DNA of 64,000 bases from DASQMT01 sp963827335 (GTDB lineage Bacteria; Actinomycetota; Thermoleophilia; Solirubrobacterales; Solirubrobacteraceae), in NCBI GenBank assembly GCA_963827335.1, contig CAWHAP010000023.1:558001-622000 (forward strand), given 5' to 3'. Below are positions 43,392 through 52,971 of the stretch, in pieces. Each line of letters begins with the position of its first letter. The stretch's first letter is position 1. Under the pieces are notes generated by a model. That model saw only the letters and a program-made list of their open reading frames with translations, was not told the origin of the DNA and did not search any database. The translations under genes were made by a program, and so were the position numbers.

Positions 43392-44357
43392 CTACTGTCC
43401 TTTGCCCTTCTTCTTGCCTTTCGGCGCCGGACGCGCACCCTTGCCCCGCTGTACGACCCCCGCGATCTCCCCCGCCTTCGCACCGCCGCGTCCCGCGCCG
43501 GGTCGGCCCTTTGCCCCGCCGGGCCCGCCCTTCGCGGATTTCTTCACCCCGGCCTGTGCGGTCTTGTCGGCGGATCCGCCGCCCGCCGGCCCGTCCTGAG
43601 CCGGGCGCGTGGACGGCCCGCCCCGCCCGCGCGAGCTGTTGACCGTGCGCCCGCGGACGATCCCGATGAGTTCCTCGACCAGGTCGGTCGTGCGGTCGGT
43701 CGGCCAGACCAGCCCCACCGGCGCCGTCGGCCCGTCGACGAGCAGGCGGTAGGTCACGTCCTTGCGGCGGTGCAGGCGCGCGAGCGACATCGGCAGCACC
43801 GCCACCCCCACGTTCGCCGCGACCGTCGCGACGGCGTCGGCCGTGGTCGGGACCCGGTCCAGCGGGTTGCCGTCGGGATCGGCGGGCACCACGCCCGGGA
43901 CCGGGTGCGCGGCGAAGAGGACGTCGTCCGCGGGTACCCAGACCGGGTCTTCGGCGATGTCGGCGCTGGACACGGTCTCCTCGTCGCCGAGCGCCGCGAG
44001 CAGGTGGTCCCGCGAGAAGCACACCACGGAGGCCTCCTCGTAGAGCGGGATCGCGGAGAACACCTCCTTGTCCACGGGGAGCCGGCCGATGGCGGCGTCG
44101 GCCTCCCCGGCCTCCAGCGCGGGCGCGATGGCGTCCGACTCGACCTGCACCAAGTGGAGATACACGTCGGGCAGCCGCTCGCGCCATACGCTCGCCCACT
44201 TCCCGGGCGTCGCACCGGGCACGTACGCGAGGCGGAAGCGTGGCCGGTCGGGATCGGCGTCGGCCGGATCCTCCAGATCCTCCGCATCGTCGACGAGGCG
44301 GTCGGTGGGGTCGCCGTCCGGTACGGGCGGTCCGACGTCGGGCAAGGGCTGGCTCAC
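43392..44357 (-). CDS. LysR-substrate-binding-domain protein without HTH
   Basis: 321 residues, intact. FRLAYVPGATPGKWASVWRE and VDKEVFSAIPLYEEASVVCF, with VGVAVLPMSLARLHRRKDVT, are the two lobes of a LysR-type periplasmic-binding-like effector domain. There is no N-terminal helix-turn-helix; instead an acidic stretch (TDRLVDDAEDLEDPADADPD) opens the protein. The C-terminal 80 residues are basic and glycine-rich (GVKKSAKGGPGGAKGRPGAG), perhaps a nucleic-acid-binding tail. This HTH-less protein beside a divergent DUF5997 gene is a recurrent actinobacterial arrangement. Its role is unknown. Confidence 0.8.
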   Translation of the reverse strand: MSQPLPDVGPPVPDGDPTDRLVDDAEDLEDPADADPDRPRFRLAYVPGATPGKWASVWRERLPDVYLHLVQVESDAIAPALEAGEADAAIGRLPVDKEVFSAIPLYEEASVVCFSRDHLLAALGDEETVSSADIAEDPVWVPADDVLFAAHPVPGVVPADPDGNPLDRVPTTADAVATVAANVGVAVLPMSLARLHRRKDVTYRLLVDGPTAPVGLVWPTDRTTDLVEELIGIVRGRTVNSSRGRGGPSTRPAQDGPAGGGSADKTAQAGVKKSAKGGPGGAKGRPGAGRGGAKAGEIAGVVQRGKGARPAPKGKKKGKGQ

Positions 44358-44448
44358 AGGCCAAGGCTACGGGTCGCCCATCGGGCGAGCGGCGAGGATC
44401 ACGCTCGCCATGGAGAGCGAGGAGGGCATGCGCCGATACCCTGGGAAC

Positions 44449-44850
44449 ATGAGTTCCTCCTTCGCCTCGCAGCGGTTCAAGCCGTCCAACGCCGCCAAGC
44501 GACTCGGCGTCTACCTGCCTGCCACGCCGCAGGAGTTCCAGGACAACCCGCTCACGCGCGCGGAGCTCGAGGAGCTGGAGACCAACCCGCCCGAGTGGCT
44601 GTCCGAGCTGCGCCGCAACGGACCGCACCCGCGGCCCGTCGTAGCGGGGCGCCTCGGCGTCTCGATCGCGGGCCTGGCCCGCGGCGGCATCACCGACCCC
44701 TTGACCACCGAGCAGATCAACGAGCTGCGCGACAACCCTCCGGAGTGGCTCGCCCAGGAGCGCGAGATCGCCGCTCAGGTGCGCGCCGAGGAGGAGCGCG
44801 TCGAGGAGGCCCGCAAGGCCGCGGAGAAGAAGGCCCGCTCCGCACGGTGA
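44449..44850 (+). CDS. DUF5997 family protein
   Basis: 133 residues, intact. RFKPSNAAKRLGVYLPATPQ with EFQDNPLTRAELEELETNPP, then the related second half REGVSIAGLARGGI-like segment and TTEQINELRDNPPEWLAQER, gives two helix-turn-helix-like repeats (each ending NPPEWL). A charged coiled coil closes the protein. DUF5997 has no known function. It is divergent from the LysR-like gene with 91 bases between starts, and its stop overlaps the next start (GTGA). Confidence 0.85.
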   Translation: MSSSFASQRFKPSNAAKRLGVYLPATPQEFQDNPLTRAELEELETNPPEWLSELRRNGPHPRPVVAGRLGVSIAGLARGGITDPLTTEQINELRDNPPEWLAQEREIAAQVRAEEERVEEARKAAEKKARSAR

Positions 44851-46237
44851 GCCCCGAGGCCGACGCCGTCCTCGCCCGGCTGCTCCCCTACCCCGAGGAC
44901 GGCTCGCGCGCGGACGGTCCGGTCGCCGTCGACGCGACGGACCGGCTCCTGCTCGACGAGGCGGCCGCGCTGATCGAGCGGGACCCCGACGGCGTGGTGG
45001 TGATCGGCGACCGGTTCGGGGCCCTCACTTTCGGGGCGTTGGCGCTCGGCGCCCGCGACGTCCGGGTGCACCAGGACGCGATCACTGCCGAGGCGGCGCT
45101 CGAGGCCAATGCCTCGCGCGTGTCCAAGGTCCTGTGGGCCGGGTATGCCCGGGCCGCCGCGAACGCACCCGTCCCGCACGAACCGGCCCGGCTCGGAATG
45201 ACCATGCACGACCTGTTCGAGCCCCGCCTGCTCACCGGCGCACGGCTCGTGCTGCTCCAGCTACCGACGTCGCTGGCGGAGCTGACCGAGATCACCGAGC
45301 ACGTCGCCCGCTACGCCGACCCGGCTGTGACGCTGCTCGCCGGTGGCCGGGTCAAGCACATGACGCACGCGATGAACGACGTGCTCAGCGCGTCGTTCGG
45401 GCAGGTCAGCGCATCCCTCGCGCGGCAGAAGTCGCGGCTGCTGATCAGCGCGGGAGCCGCGGTCCGACGTCGGGCCGCTCACCTATCCCGTCACCGCCCG
45501 GCTCGCCGACCAGGAGATCCTGGACGCGATCACCCCGCGTCCCGCCTCCCCCGGCGCGACCGGGCAACCGGCACCCGGCCCGGACGCACCCGCTCGACCC
45601 GGTCCCGCGGGCCTGACCGTCGTCGCGCACGGTGCCGCCTTCGCCGGCGCGACGCTCGACGGCGGCACCCGTCTCCTCCTGGCACAGGCCCACCGCTGGC
45701 CCGACCTGTCGGACATGGCGGTCACCGGGACGACCTCCGCGTCCGACCGGCCGGTTCCCGGCATGGACGCGCACCCGGTCGCCGTCGACCTCGGCTGCGG
45801 CACCGGCATCCTCGCCACCGTCCTGGCGCTGCGGTACCCCCACGCGCACGTGGTCGCGTCGGACCGGAGCGCAGCCGCCTGCGCCTCGGCCGCTGCGACG
45901 CTCGCCGCGAACGGAACCAGGGCCGTCGTCGTGCGGGACGACGCCGGGGCTCTGGCTCCCGTTCCCCGACGGTACGGCGGACCTCGTGCTGCTCAACCCG
46001 CCGTTCCACGACCGTGCCGCGCTGAGCACGGACGCGGCGCTCCGCATGTTCGCCGCCGCGGGCCGCTTGCTGCGTGAGGGCGGAGAGCTGTGGACCGTCT
46101 TCAACACGGGGCTGCACTACCGCCGCGCGCTGGAGCGCGCCGTCGGGCCCACCGAGCACATGGCGCAGGATCCGAAGTTCACCGTGACCCGGAGTCTGCG
46201 GAAATCACTTACTGACTTGTCAGTAGTACGCGGTTAG
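44847..46237 (+). pseudogene. RsmC/RlmG-like methyltransferase, two single-base insertions
   Basis: From GTG 44,847 the N-terminal domain reads RLLLDEAAALIERDPDGVVV and LGARDVRVHQDAITAEAALE. After a +1 change at about 45,452 comes ADQEILDAITPRP, and the C-terminal catalytic domain has VAVDLGCGTGILATVLALRY and, after another +1 at about 45,947, ADLVLLNPPFHDRAAL. The NPPF motif and the duplicated methyltransferase domains are those of RsmC/RlmG enzymes that methylate guanine N2 in rRNA. About 460 residues after correction. Each insertion sits in a run of G, so sequencing error is likely. Start overlaps the DUF5997 stop. Confidence 0.75.
46210..46225. promoter_or_regulatory. palindrome upstream of the beta-helix gene
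   Basis: TACTGAC (46,210-46,216) and GTCAGTA (46,219-46,225) with a TT centre form a 7-bp inverted repeat of the kind bound by TetR-family repressors. It lies about 97 bases before the start of the secreted protein and inside the nominal end of the methyltransferase frame, suggesting the true stop is earlier. Confidence 0.5.
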
Positions 46238-46321
46238 CCTGGCTGGGCGCCCGTCCGGGTGAAATCCACCGGCAGCACGACCGGTCCCGACCGGCCTGCC
46301 CCGAGCTCGAAGGACTCGTCG

Positions 46322-48305
46322 ATGAGGACACTTCGCACCACCCTGCGTGGCGCCGCCGTCGCGGCGGTAGCAGCATCGCTCGCCGCGGGAGCCGCGGTCA
46401 TGGCGCTGCCTGCCACCGCCACGCCGGACGCCGGCAACGAGGGCAGAGTCATGGCAAAGGCCTCCGCGACAAAGTCGACCGCCAAGCCGAACGACACGAA
46501 CCAGAACGAAGAACCAACAAGGTGGCCGCCGACCCGGACTTCGGGCCCAACGTCACGTTCATCGACGAGACCTGGTCCGTCGACCGGATCAATGAGTTCC
46601 TCGAGACGGTGAACGACGAGGCGGAGTTCAGCCTCGACCGGCACCAGGTGTTCTTCGAGCCCGGCACGTACGGCAGCGCCGCGGGCCAGGACGATCCTGC
46701 CAACGGCACCGGCATCGTCAACGCCCACGTGGGCTACTACGAGTCGATAGCGGGCCTCGGCGCGCAGCCCGACGACGTGCACATCAACGGCGCACTGCAC
46801 GTCGAACCCGTGGTCGGCTGCCCCAACGAGCCCTGGGCGTGCGCCGACCCCGGTTCGCTGACCCGCTTCTGGCGGTCGATCTCCAACATGGGGATCAACC
46901 CTATCCAGCGCCCGATCGGCGAGGACGCGGCGCTGCCATACCCCGCGGGCGTGACCGAGCCGCACCAGATGCGGTTCGCCGTCTCGCAGGCGGCGCCCAT
47001 GCGCCGCATGGACATCCAGGGCAACCTGACGATCTTCGGCCGGTACGGCGAGTTCGCCTCCGGCGGCTACCTCGCCAACTCGCGTGTCTCCGGCACCATC
47101 GCATCCGGCTCGCAGCAGCAGTGGTTCACCCGCAACTCCGAGGTGGGAGCCTGGGACGGTGGGGTGTGGAACATGGTGTTCTCCGGCACGACGGGTGCGC
47201 CGGCCACCAACTTCGGCCAGACGGTGGGCGAGGGCGTCGGCGTCAAGACGACCGTCGGCTCGACGCCGGTCAGCCGCGAGGCCCCGTTCCTGTACCGGGA
47301 CGCCGCCGGCGAGCTCGCCGTGTTCGTCCCGAACGCGAAGACCAATAGCAGCGGCACCGACTGGTCCACCGGGTCGGACGCCGGCGAGTCGATCGGGATC
47401 TCCGACTTCTACGTCGCCAAGGAGGGTTCCGACGACGCCGCGTCGATCAACGCGGCGCTGGCCAGCGGCAAGAATCTCGTCCTGACCCCCGGCGTGTACG
47501 AGCTCGACGCGCCCCTGAACATCGACCGCGCCGACACGGTGGTACTCGGCCTGGGCTACGCCTCGCTGACCCCGACGGCAGGCAACTCCGTCGTCGAGGT
47601 GGGCGACGTGGCGGGCGTCAAGATCGCCGGCATCACCGCCGACGCCAACGTCCCCGAGTCCGAGACCCTCATCAAGATCGGCCCGGAGGGCGCCACCGCT
47701 CCGACGCCGCCGACCCGACCACGCTGACCGATGTCTTCGTCCGCGTGGGCGGCCCGTGGGCCGGCAAGGCGGTGACCTCCATCGAGGTGAACAGCCCCGA
47801 CACCCTCCTGGACCACATCTGGGCCTGGCGGGGCGACCACGGCAACGGCATCGGGTGGGACGTCAACACCGGCGCCCACGGCGTCGTCGTCAACGGTGAC
47901 CGGGTCACCGCTACCGGCCTGTTCGTGGAGCACTACCAGGAGGAGCAGACGATCTGGAACGGCGAGGACGGCCAGACGCTCTTCTACCAGAACGAGATCC
48001 CCTACGACGTGCCCAACCAGGCCGCGTGGATGGACGGCGACCGCCTCGGCTACGCCGCCTACCGGGTCGCCGACGACGTGCAGAACCACTCCGCGATCGG
48101 CACCGGCACGTACTCGTTCTTCAACCAGGGCCAGGACATCCGCCTGGAGTCCGGTATCCAGGCGCCGAACGCGCCGGGCGTGTCGTTCCGGTCGCTGACC
48201 GCCATCTTCCTCAACGGCTCGGGCGGTATCAACCACGTCATCAACGACACCGGCGCCGCGGTCCAGCAGGGAACGCAGCGGTCCCAGGTGGTCACCTACC
48301 CCTAG
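46322..48305 (+). pseudogene. secreted parallel beta-helix protein, two frame changes
   Basis: From ATG 46,322 (GAAGGA ribosome site) a signal peptide MRTLRTTLRGAAVAAVAASL precedes the mature protein. After a frame change near 46,504 the body reads ADPDFGPNVTFIDETWSVDR, HQVFFEPGTYGSAAGQDDPA, VSQAAPMRRMDIQGNLTIF and SGSQQQWFTRNSEVGAWDGG; after another near 47,702, LTDVFVRVGGPWAGKAVTSI and DVNTGAHGVVVNGDRVTATG to the stop at 48,303. This is the pectate-lyase-like/GH55-like beta-helix family often labelled adenylyl cyclase or coagulation factor-like in annotations; I would not use those names. About 660 residues. Probably a polysaccharide-binding or -cleaving secreted protein. Confidence 0.7.
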
Positions 48306-48358
48306 GCCAACCCCAGCCAGCCAACCGAACTCCACCGGAAAGCGACGCCCACAGAAGA

Positions 48359-48470
48359 GCGGGCGGAGAACAAGAACGCCTGCGCGGACGTAAAAGGACG
48401 AAACAGGTGAGCCGCCTCTGGAGGCGCCTCGTCGGCCCAGTCCGCGCAGGCGTTCTTGTTCTCCGCCCGC
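48359..48470. repeat. 31-bp perfect inverted repeat with a 50-nt centre
   Basis: The left arm (48,359-48,389) and right arm (48,440-48,470) are exact reverse complements over 31 bases. The centre holds a smaller hairpin, CGCCTC/GAGGCG at 48,413-48,426. In RNA it would be a very long stem with a secondary hairpin on top. It lies between the convergent beta-helix and FKBP genes, 54 bases after the first stop. Confidence 0.8.
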
Positions 48471-48491
48471 GGGCCCTGCACCCGCGGGCGG
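48463..48491. terminator. 11-bp hairpin overlapping the long inverted repeat
   Basis: CCGCCCGCGGG (48,463-48,473) pairs with CCCGCGGGCGG (48,481-48,491), 7-nt loop. Its left arm uses the last eight bases of the long repeat's right arm, so the two structures exclude each other. Confidence 0.65.
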
Positions 48492-48515
48492 TACAAAAGA
48501 AGCCCTAAAGAAGCG

Positions 48516-48917
48516 TCACTTCACGTCGACGACGTCCACCACGAAGACGAGGGTGTCACCGCCGCCGATGCCGGCCTGCGGCACGCCGCGCGCACCGTAG
48601 CCGTGCTCCGGCGGGATCGACAGCAGCAGGCGCGAGCCGACGTTCTGGCCCACCATGCCCTTGTCCCAGCCGCCGATGACGGCGCCGACGCCGATCGGGA
48701 AGTCGATGGTGGTGCCGCGGTCGTACGAGTTGTCGAAGACGTGGCCGCCCCAGGTCTGACCCAGGTAGTTCACCACGATGGTGCGGCCGGACTCGACGAC
48801 CGGTCCGTTGCCCTCGGCGAGCACCTGCACCTGCAGGCCGGCGGGTGCGGCACCCTCGGGGAACGTCAGCTCCGGCTTGTCACCGAAGGTGCCGGAGGCG
48901 GTAGGAAGCGTGGTCAC
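48516..48917 (-). CDS. FKBP-type peptidyl-prolyl isomerase
   Basis: 133 residues from GTG 48,917 (GAGAGG upstream). KPELTFPEGAAPAGLQVQVL and GRTIVVNYLGQTWGGHVFDN SYDRGTTIDFPIGVGAVIGG WDKGMVGQ with LLLSIPPEHGYGARG are the FKBP core, including the Tyr, Phe, Val-Ile and Trp residues of the active-site pocket. There is no signal peptide, so it acts in the cytoplasm as a folding helper. The frame is open upstream into the preceding LysR gene, but the ribosome site and family length fix the start. Confidence 0.88.
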   Translation of the reverse strand: MTTLPTASGTFGDKPELTFPEGAAPAGLQVQVLAEGNGPVVESGRTIVVNYLGQTWGGHVFDNSYDRGTTIDFPIGVGAVIGGWDKGMVGQNVGSRLLLSIPPEHGYGARGVPQAGIGGGDTLVFVVDVVDVK

Positions 48918-48963
48918 GAGGATTACCTCTCGATCGGGAGGGCGCCGAGCAGTCCCGGCGCCG

Positions 48964-49890
48964 TTACCCGCCCACCCTATGCGGCCCCCACGGCTGCCCG
49001 CGAAGCGACGGCGGCTCTGCCGCAACGCCTCCAGGGCCGCGATCGCGGGCGGGGTGTGCGCCACGGCGTCCCGCAGCACCGCGTAGATCGAGCGCACCGG
49101 GGTGGGACGCACCACGGGGACGGCGACGGTACCGGCCGGGAAGCTGGATGGTGCCGAGCTCGGGCAGCACGGTCATGCCGATACCGGCGTCGACGAACGC
49201 GACGGCCGTCGGGTAGTCGTGCGCCTCGACATGGAACGTGGGGCTGAACCCGGCGGCCGTGCAGGCCTCCAGGAGGTTGCGGCGGCACCAGCCTCGTGCG
49301 AAGTCGTTGTCGACCCAGCACTCGTTCTCTAGCTCGGCGAGCTCGATCTCGGCCCGGTCGGCGAACCGGTGGCCCCGCGACAGCACGGCGACGTACGGGT
49401 CGTCGAGGAGGTGGTGGGCGGTGAAGCCGGTCCCGGGCGCGAAGTCCGCCAGCGCCACGGCCACCTGCAGGTCGGCCCGGTCCTCGGTCTTGTCCGGGAT
49501 GTGCTCGGCCAGCTCGAGGTCCAGCCGGACGCCGGGAAACTGCGTGGTCACGGCGCTGACGACGTCGGGCAGCCAGGCCGAGCCGACCGAGGCGAAGTAG
49601 GCCACCGACAGCGACCCGGTGCGGCCGGCGCGCAGGTCGGCGACCATGGATTCCGCCTCGCCGAGCCGTTCGAGCACCCCGTCAGCCTGAGCTGCCAGGG
49701 CGAGTCCGGCAGCGGTGGGCTGGATGCCGCGACCGTGCCTGGCCAGGAGCTTGAGCCCCGTCTCGCGCTGGAGCGCCGAGACGTGCTGGCTGACGGCGGA
49801 CGGCGTGTAGCCGAGGTTCGCCGCGGCCGCACCGATGGAACCGGAGGCGACGACGGAACGGAAGACGCGGAGGCGGTGGACGTCGAGCAT
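48964..49890 (-). pseudogene. LysR-family regulator (ArgP/IciA-like), one insertion near the C-terminus
   Basis: From ATG 49,890 the HTH is DVHRLRVFRSVVASGSIGAA followed by LGYTPSAVSQHVSALQRETG. The effector domain reads RTGSLSVAYFASVGSAWLPD, VRLDLELAEHIPDKTEDRAD and ECWVDNDFARGWCRRNLLEA. Near 49,140 one extra C shifts the frame; in the next frame the protein continues AVPVVRPTPVRSIYAVLRDA VAHTPPAIAALEALRQ. The end is therefore uncertain (about 48,980). It is divergent from the EamA transporter gene with 82 bases between starts, so it probably controls that gene. Confidence 0.8.
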
Positions 49891-49972
49891 AGAGCAACCG
49901 TACAGCGAGACTGAATCCAGATGAAGGAAGAATCGCTGGTGCTTCATGGTGTTCCGGGGCCACCATCGCACC

Positions 49973-50932
49973 ATGACCAACACCACGGCCGATAACCGCC
50001 AGACCCTGGCTCCGACGTCGGGCAATGTTCCGGACATGGCCCTGACCGCCGTGGTTGCTCCGCCGACCACCAACCGCTTCCTCGTCCCGGCGGCCGCCGC
50101 GGTGACCGTCGTGCTGTGGGCGTCCGCGTTCATCGGCATCCGGGCCGCCGGCCACGACTTCTCCCCCGGCCCGCTGGCCCTGGGCAGGATGTTCGTCGGC
50201 GCCCTGGCGCTCACCGTCATCGCCGGCCTGGCGGGCAAGATCCGGCTGCCGCGCGGCCGGACCCTGGTCGGCATCATCGTCTGGGGCGTCCTCTGGTTCG
50301 GGCTGTACAACCTGGCCCTCAACACCGCGGAGCGCACCCTCGACGCAGGGACCGCATCCCTCCTGGTCGGGCTCGCACCCATCCTGATCGCGGTGTTCGC
50401 CGGGATTTCGCTCGGCGAGGGGTTCCCGGCCCGGCTGCTCGCCGGCATCGGCATCGCCTTCGCCGGCGTCGCCGGGATCGCGCTCGCCACGTCGAGCGGG
50501 GCGTCCGACGCGGTGAGCGTCGCCCTCGGGCTGGCCGCCGCCGTCCTCTACGCCGGGAGCACGATCCTGCAGAAGCGGCTGCTGCCGAAGGTGGACTCCC
50601 TGACCATGACCTGGCTGGGCTGCCTGGTCGGCGCGATCGCGTGCCTCCCGTTCGCGCCGGTACTCCTGACCGAGCTCGCCGCCGCGCCGACGTCGGCCAC
50701 GCTGAGTGTCGTCTATCTGGGCGTCTTCCCGACCGCCATCGCCTTCATCACCTGGGGCTACGCCCTGACCCGCACGACGGCGGGCCGGCTCGGCGCCGCG
50801 ACCTACGCCGCTGCGCCGCTAGCGGTGCTCATGTCGTGGGCCTTGCTGGGCGAGGTCCCCACGCTGGTCGCCCTGATCGGCGGCACCCTGTGCCTGACGG
50901 GCGTCCTGGTGGCGACCCTCCGCCTCCGCTGA
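49973..50932 (+). CDS. EamA/DMT-family transporter
   Basis: 319 residues, intact. Ten hydrophobic segments in two EamA repeats: AVTVVLWASAFIGIRAAGHD opens the first, and ALGLAAAVLYAGSTILQKRL the second. GTASLLVGLAPILIAVFAGI and GRLGAATYAAAPLAVLMSWA are the conserved fourth and ninth regions. These export amino acids, purines or other metabolites. ATG 49,973 is taken; an in-frame ATG at 49,946 is possible. Divergent from the LysR gene. Confidence 0.88.
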   Translation: MTNTTADNRQTLAPTSGNVPDMALTAVVAPPTTNRFLVPAAAAVTVVLWASAFIGIRAAGHDFSPGPLALGRMFVGALALTVIAGLAGKIRLPRGRTLVGIIVWGVLWFGLYNLALNTAERTLDAGTASLLVGLAPILIAVFAGISLGEGFPARLLAGIGIAFAGVAGIALATSSGASDAVSVALGLAAAVLYAGSTILQKRLLPKVDSLTMTWLGCLVGAIACLPFAPVLLTELAAAPTSATLSVVYLGVFPTAIAFITWGYALTRTTAGRLGAATYAAAPLAVLMSWALLGEVPTLVALIGGTLCLTGVLVATLRLR

Positions 50933-50943
50933 CGCCCCACCCG

Positions 50944-51050
50944 CTGGTCGAGCCCTCTCGTTGGTCGAGCCCTCTCGTTGGTCGAGCCCCTGTTGGTCGA
51001 GCCTGTCGAGACCGGTCTCGACCTACGGGGTCTCGACAAGCTCGACCAAC
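50944..51050. repeat. REP-like palindromic element, TTGGTCGAGC type
   Basis: Three direct copies of a GGTCGAGCCCTCTCGTT-like unit are followed by an inverted repeat whose arms (50,992-51,013 and 51,029-51,050) match at 21 of 22 positions. The core GGTCGAGCCTGTCGAGACC belongs to a dispersed palindrome known from many actinobacterial genomes. It lies between the convergent EamA and sigma genes and may also end transcription. Confidence 0.7.
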
Positions 51051-51056
51051 GGGGGC

Positions 51057-52358
51057 TCAGACCTCCGACGCCTTGCGTTCCAGGACAGAGCGTTCCGCCG
51101 TGTTGCCGCACAGCTCGGCCGCGCGCAGGTACTCGCCGCGGGCCTCCGCAGTGCGGCCGAGCCGCGCGAGCAGTTCGCCCCGCACGCCCGGCAACAGGTG
51201 CGACCCCGCGAGCACGCCCTGCTCGACGAGGCCGTCCACGACGCGCAGCCCGAGCCGGGCCCGTGCGCCATCGCGACAGCCACCGCCCGGTTCAGGTCCA
51301 CCACGGGCGAGGGCGCGAGGCGCCCCAGGGCCTCGTAGAGCACGACTATCCGCTCCCAGTCCGTCTCGGCCACCGAACGCGCCACCGCGTGGCACTCCGC
51401 GATCGCCGCCTGCAGGGCGTACACCCCCATGCCCGCCGGGCCGACGGCACGGCGCAGCGCCGCCCTGCCACGGATGATCGCCGCCCGGTCCCAGCGGCGC
51501 CGGTCCTGGTCCTCCAGGAGGACCGGCTCGCCCGACGGGCCCGTCCGGGCCGGGAACCGCGCCGCCGTCAGCTCCAGCAGCGCGAGCAGGCCGAACGTCT
51601 CCGGCTCGGGCGCGAGCCGGGTCAGCACGCGGGCCAGGCGCACGGCCTCGCGCGCCAGGTCGTGCCGGATCCAGTCGTCGCCCGACGTCGCCGACGAGCC
51701 CTCCGTGAAGATCACGTAGACCACGCCGCGCACCGACGAGAGCCGGGCGGCCCGGTCCGCGCCGTCGGGCACCTCGAACGGGACCTGCGCCGCCGCGATG
51801 GTCTTCTTCGCGCGCGTGATGCGCGCCTGCACCGTCGCGACGGGCACGAGGAACGCCCGGGCGATCTCGTCGGTCGTCAGGCCGCCCACGACGCGCAGCG
51901 TCAGGGCGATCTGCGCCTCCCTCGACAGCACGGGGTGGCAGGACACGAACATGAGCGCGAGCACGTCGTCGTCGATCCGGTCGGGGTCGAACGCCGCGGG
52001 GTCAGAACCCAGCTGACCTGCGACGATGCTCGTTCCGGACGCCGCGGGCGCTGCTCCGATGCCCGACGTCGCCTCCCCCTCGGCCAGGCCGTGCGCGAGC
52101 GCCGCGTACCGCTCGTCGCGCCCGGCCCGGCGCCGGTAGGCGTCGATGGCCCGGCGTCGCGCCGTCGCGATAGCCAGGCCGCGGGATCGCGCGGTGCGCC
52201 GTCGCGCGGCCAGGAGACGAGCGCCTCGGCGAGCGCCTCCTGGGCCACGTCCTCGGCGAGCTCGAAGTCGCGGGTGTAGCGGGTGAGCGCGCCCACTATG
52301 CGCGCGGACTCGATCCGCCAGACCGCCTCGACGGCCCGCCGGGCGGCGTCCTCGCTCG
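51057..52358 (-). pseudogene. ECF42-type sigma factor with long C-terminal extension, frame-disrupted
   Basis: Region 2 reads VGALTRYTRDFELAEDVAQE ALAEALVSWPRDG; after a frame change near 52,175 it goes on ATARRRAIDAYRRRAGRDER. Then ALMFVSCHPVLSREAQIALT and VVGGLTTDEIARAFLVPVAT VQARITRAKK make up region 4. A 200-residue helical (TPR-like) extension follows (GVYALQAAIAECHAVARSVA), and a second frame change near 51,285 leads to GLVEQGVLAGSHLLPGVRGE and the end. DUF6596/SigJ-like extension plus the DGPF neighbour define the ECF42 group. About 415 residues. The start codon is obscured by a further indel right after the YCII stop. Confidence 0.8.
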
Positions 52359-52359
52359 G

Positions 52360-52782
52360 TCAGAGCTGACCGGTCGACTCGCGCCACGCGCGCTCCTTCT
52401 GGACGTGCTCGTTGTCCTGCGGGAAGTCGTCCATCTGCTGGACCTGACGGATCTCCAGCTTGCTCCCCGGCCCGGCCAGCGGTGCCCGCTTGGCCCACTC
52501 GACGGCTTCCTCCCTGGATGCGACGTCGACGATCCAGAAGCCGTTGAACAGCTCCTTGGTCTCGCCGTAGGGACCGTCGGTCACGACGGGCGTCTCGGAC
52601 GAGTAGTCGACGACGACGGAGTCGGTCGCGTCCGTGAGGCCCTCGCCGGCGACGAGCACGCCCGCCTGGACCATGTCCTCGTTGAACTTGCCCATGTCGT
52701 TCATGATCTTCTCGAAGTCCATGTTCTCGTAGACGGCCATCGTCTCGTCAGTCGAGCGCATGATCAGCATGTACTTCGGCAT
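52360..52782 (-). CDS. YCII/DGPF-domain protein, partner of the ECF42 sigma factor
   Basis: 140 residues, intact. MPKYMLIMRSTDETMAVYEN and VVTDGPYGETKELFNGFWIV DVASREEAVEWAKRAP contain the DGP(F/Y) motif and the YCII fold. The gene lies directly upstream of the sigma gene on the same strand. In the ECF42 group such DGPF proteins are the usual targets and genomic neighbours. Biochemical role unknown. Confidence 0.88.
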   Translation of the reverse strand: MPKYMLIMRSTDETMAVYENMDFEKIMNDMGKFNEDMVQAGVLVAGEGLTDATDSVVVDYSSETPVVTDGPYGETKELFNGFWIVDVASREEAVEWAKRAPLAGPGSKLEIRQVQQMDDFPQDNEHVQKERAWRESTGQL

Positions 52783-52971
52783 GGTTTCTTCTCCGTGTGT
52801 CCGGGGCCCCTGATGGGACCTTCTCACCCATAGGTCGAACGGGAAACCGCTCGATCGACACGACCCGAGATATTCCCTGAAGAGTTCATGACGAAGCAGC
52901 GAGCAGGGGTTCTGCGCATGACACACGCCCGGCTTGCCACCTGCGCGGAACGTGCGGAACCCTTGAGTCTC

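Noticed and set aside
46322..48305. Naming the secreted protein an adenylyl cyclase
   Set aside because: This label appears on relatives, but the sequence is a parallel beta-helix and shows no nucleotide-cyclase motif.
50944..51050. Small RNA gene from the palindromic element
   Set aside because: The sequence belongs to a dispersed intergenic palindrome and no promoter was seen; a terminator or repeat role is enough.
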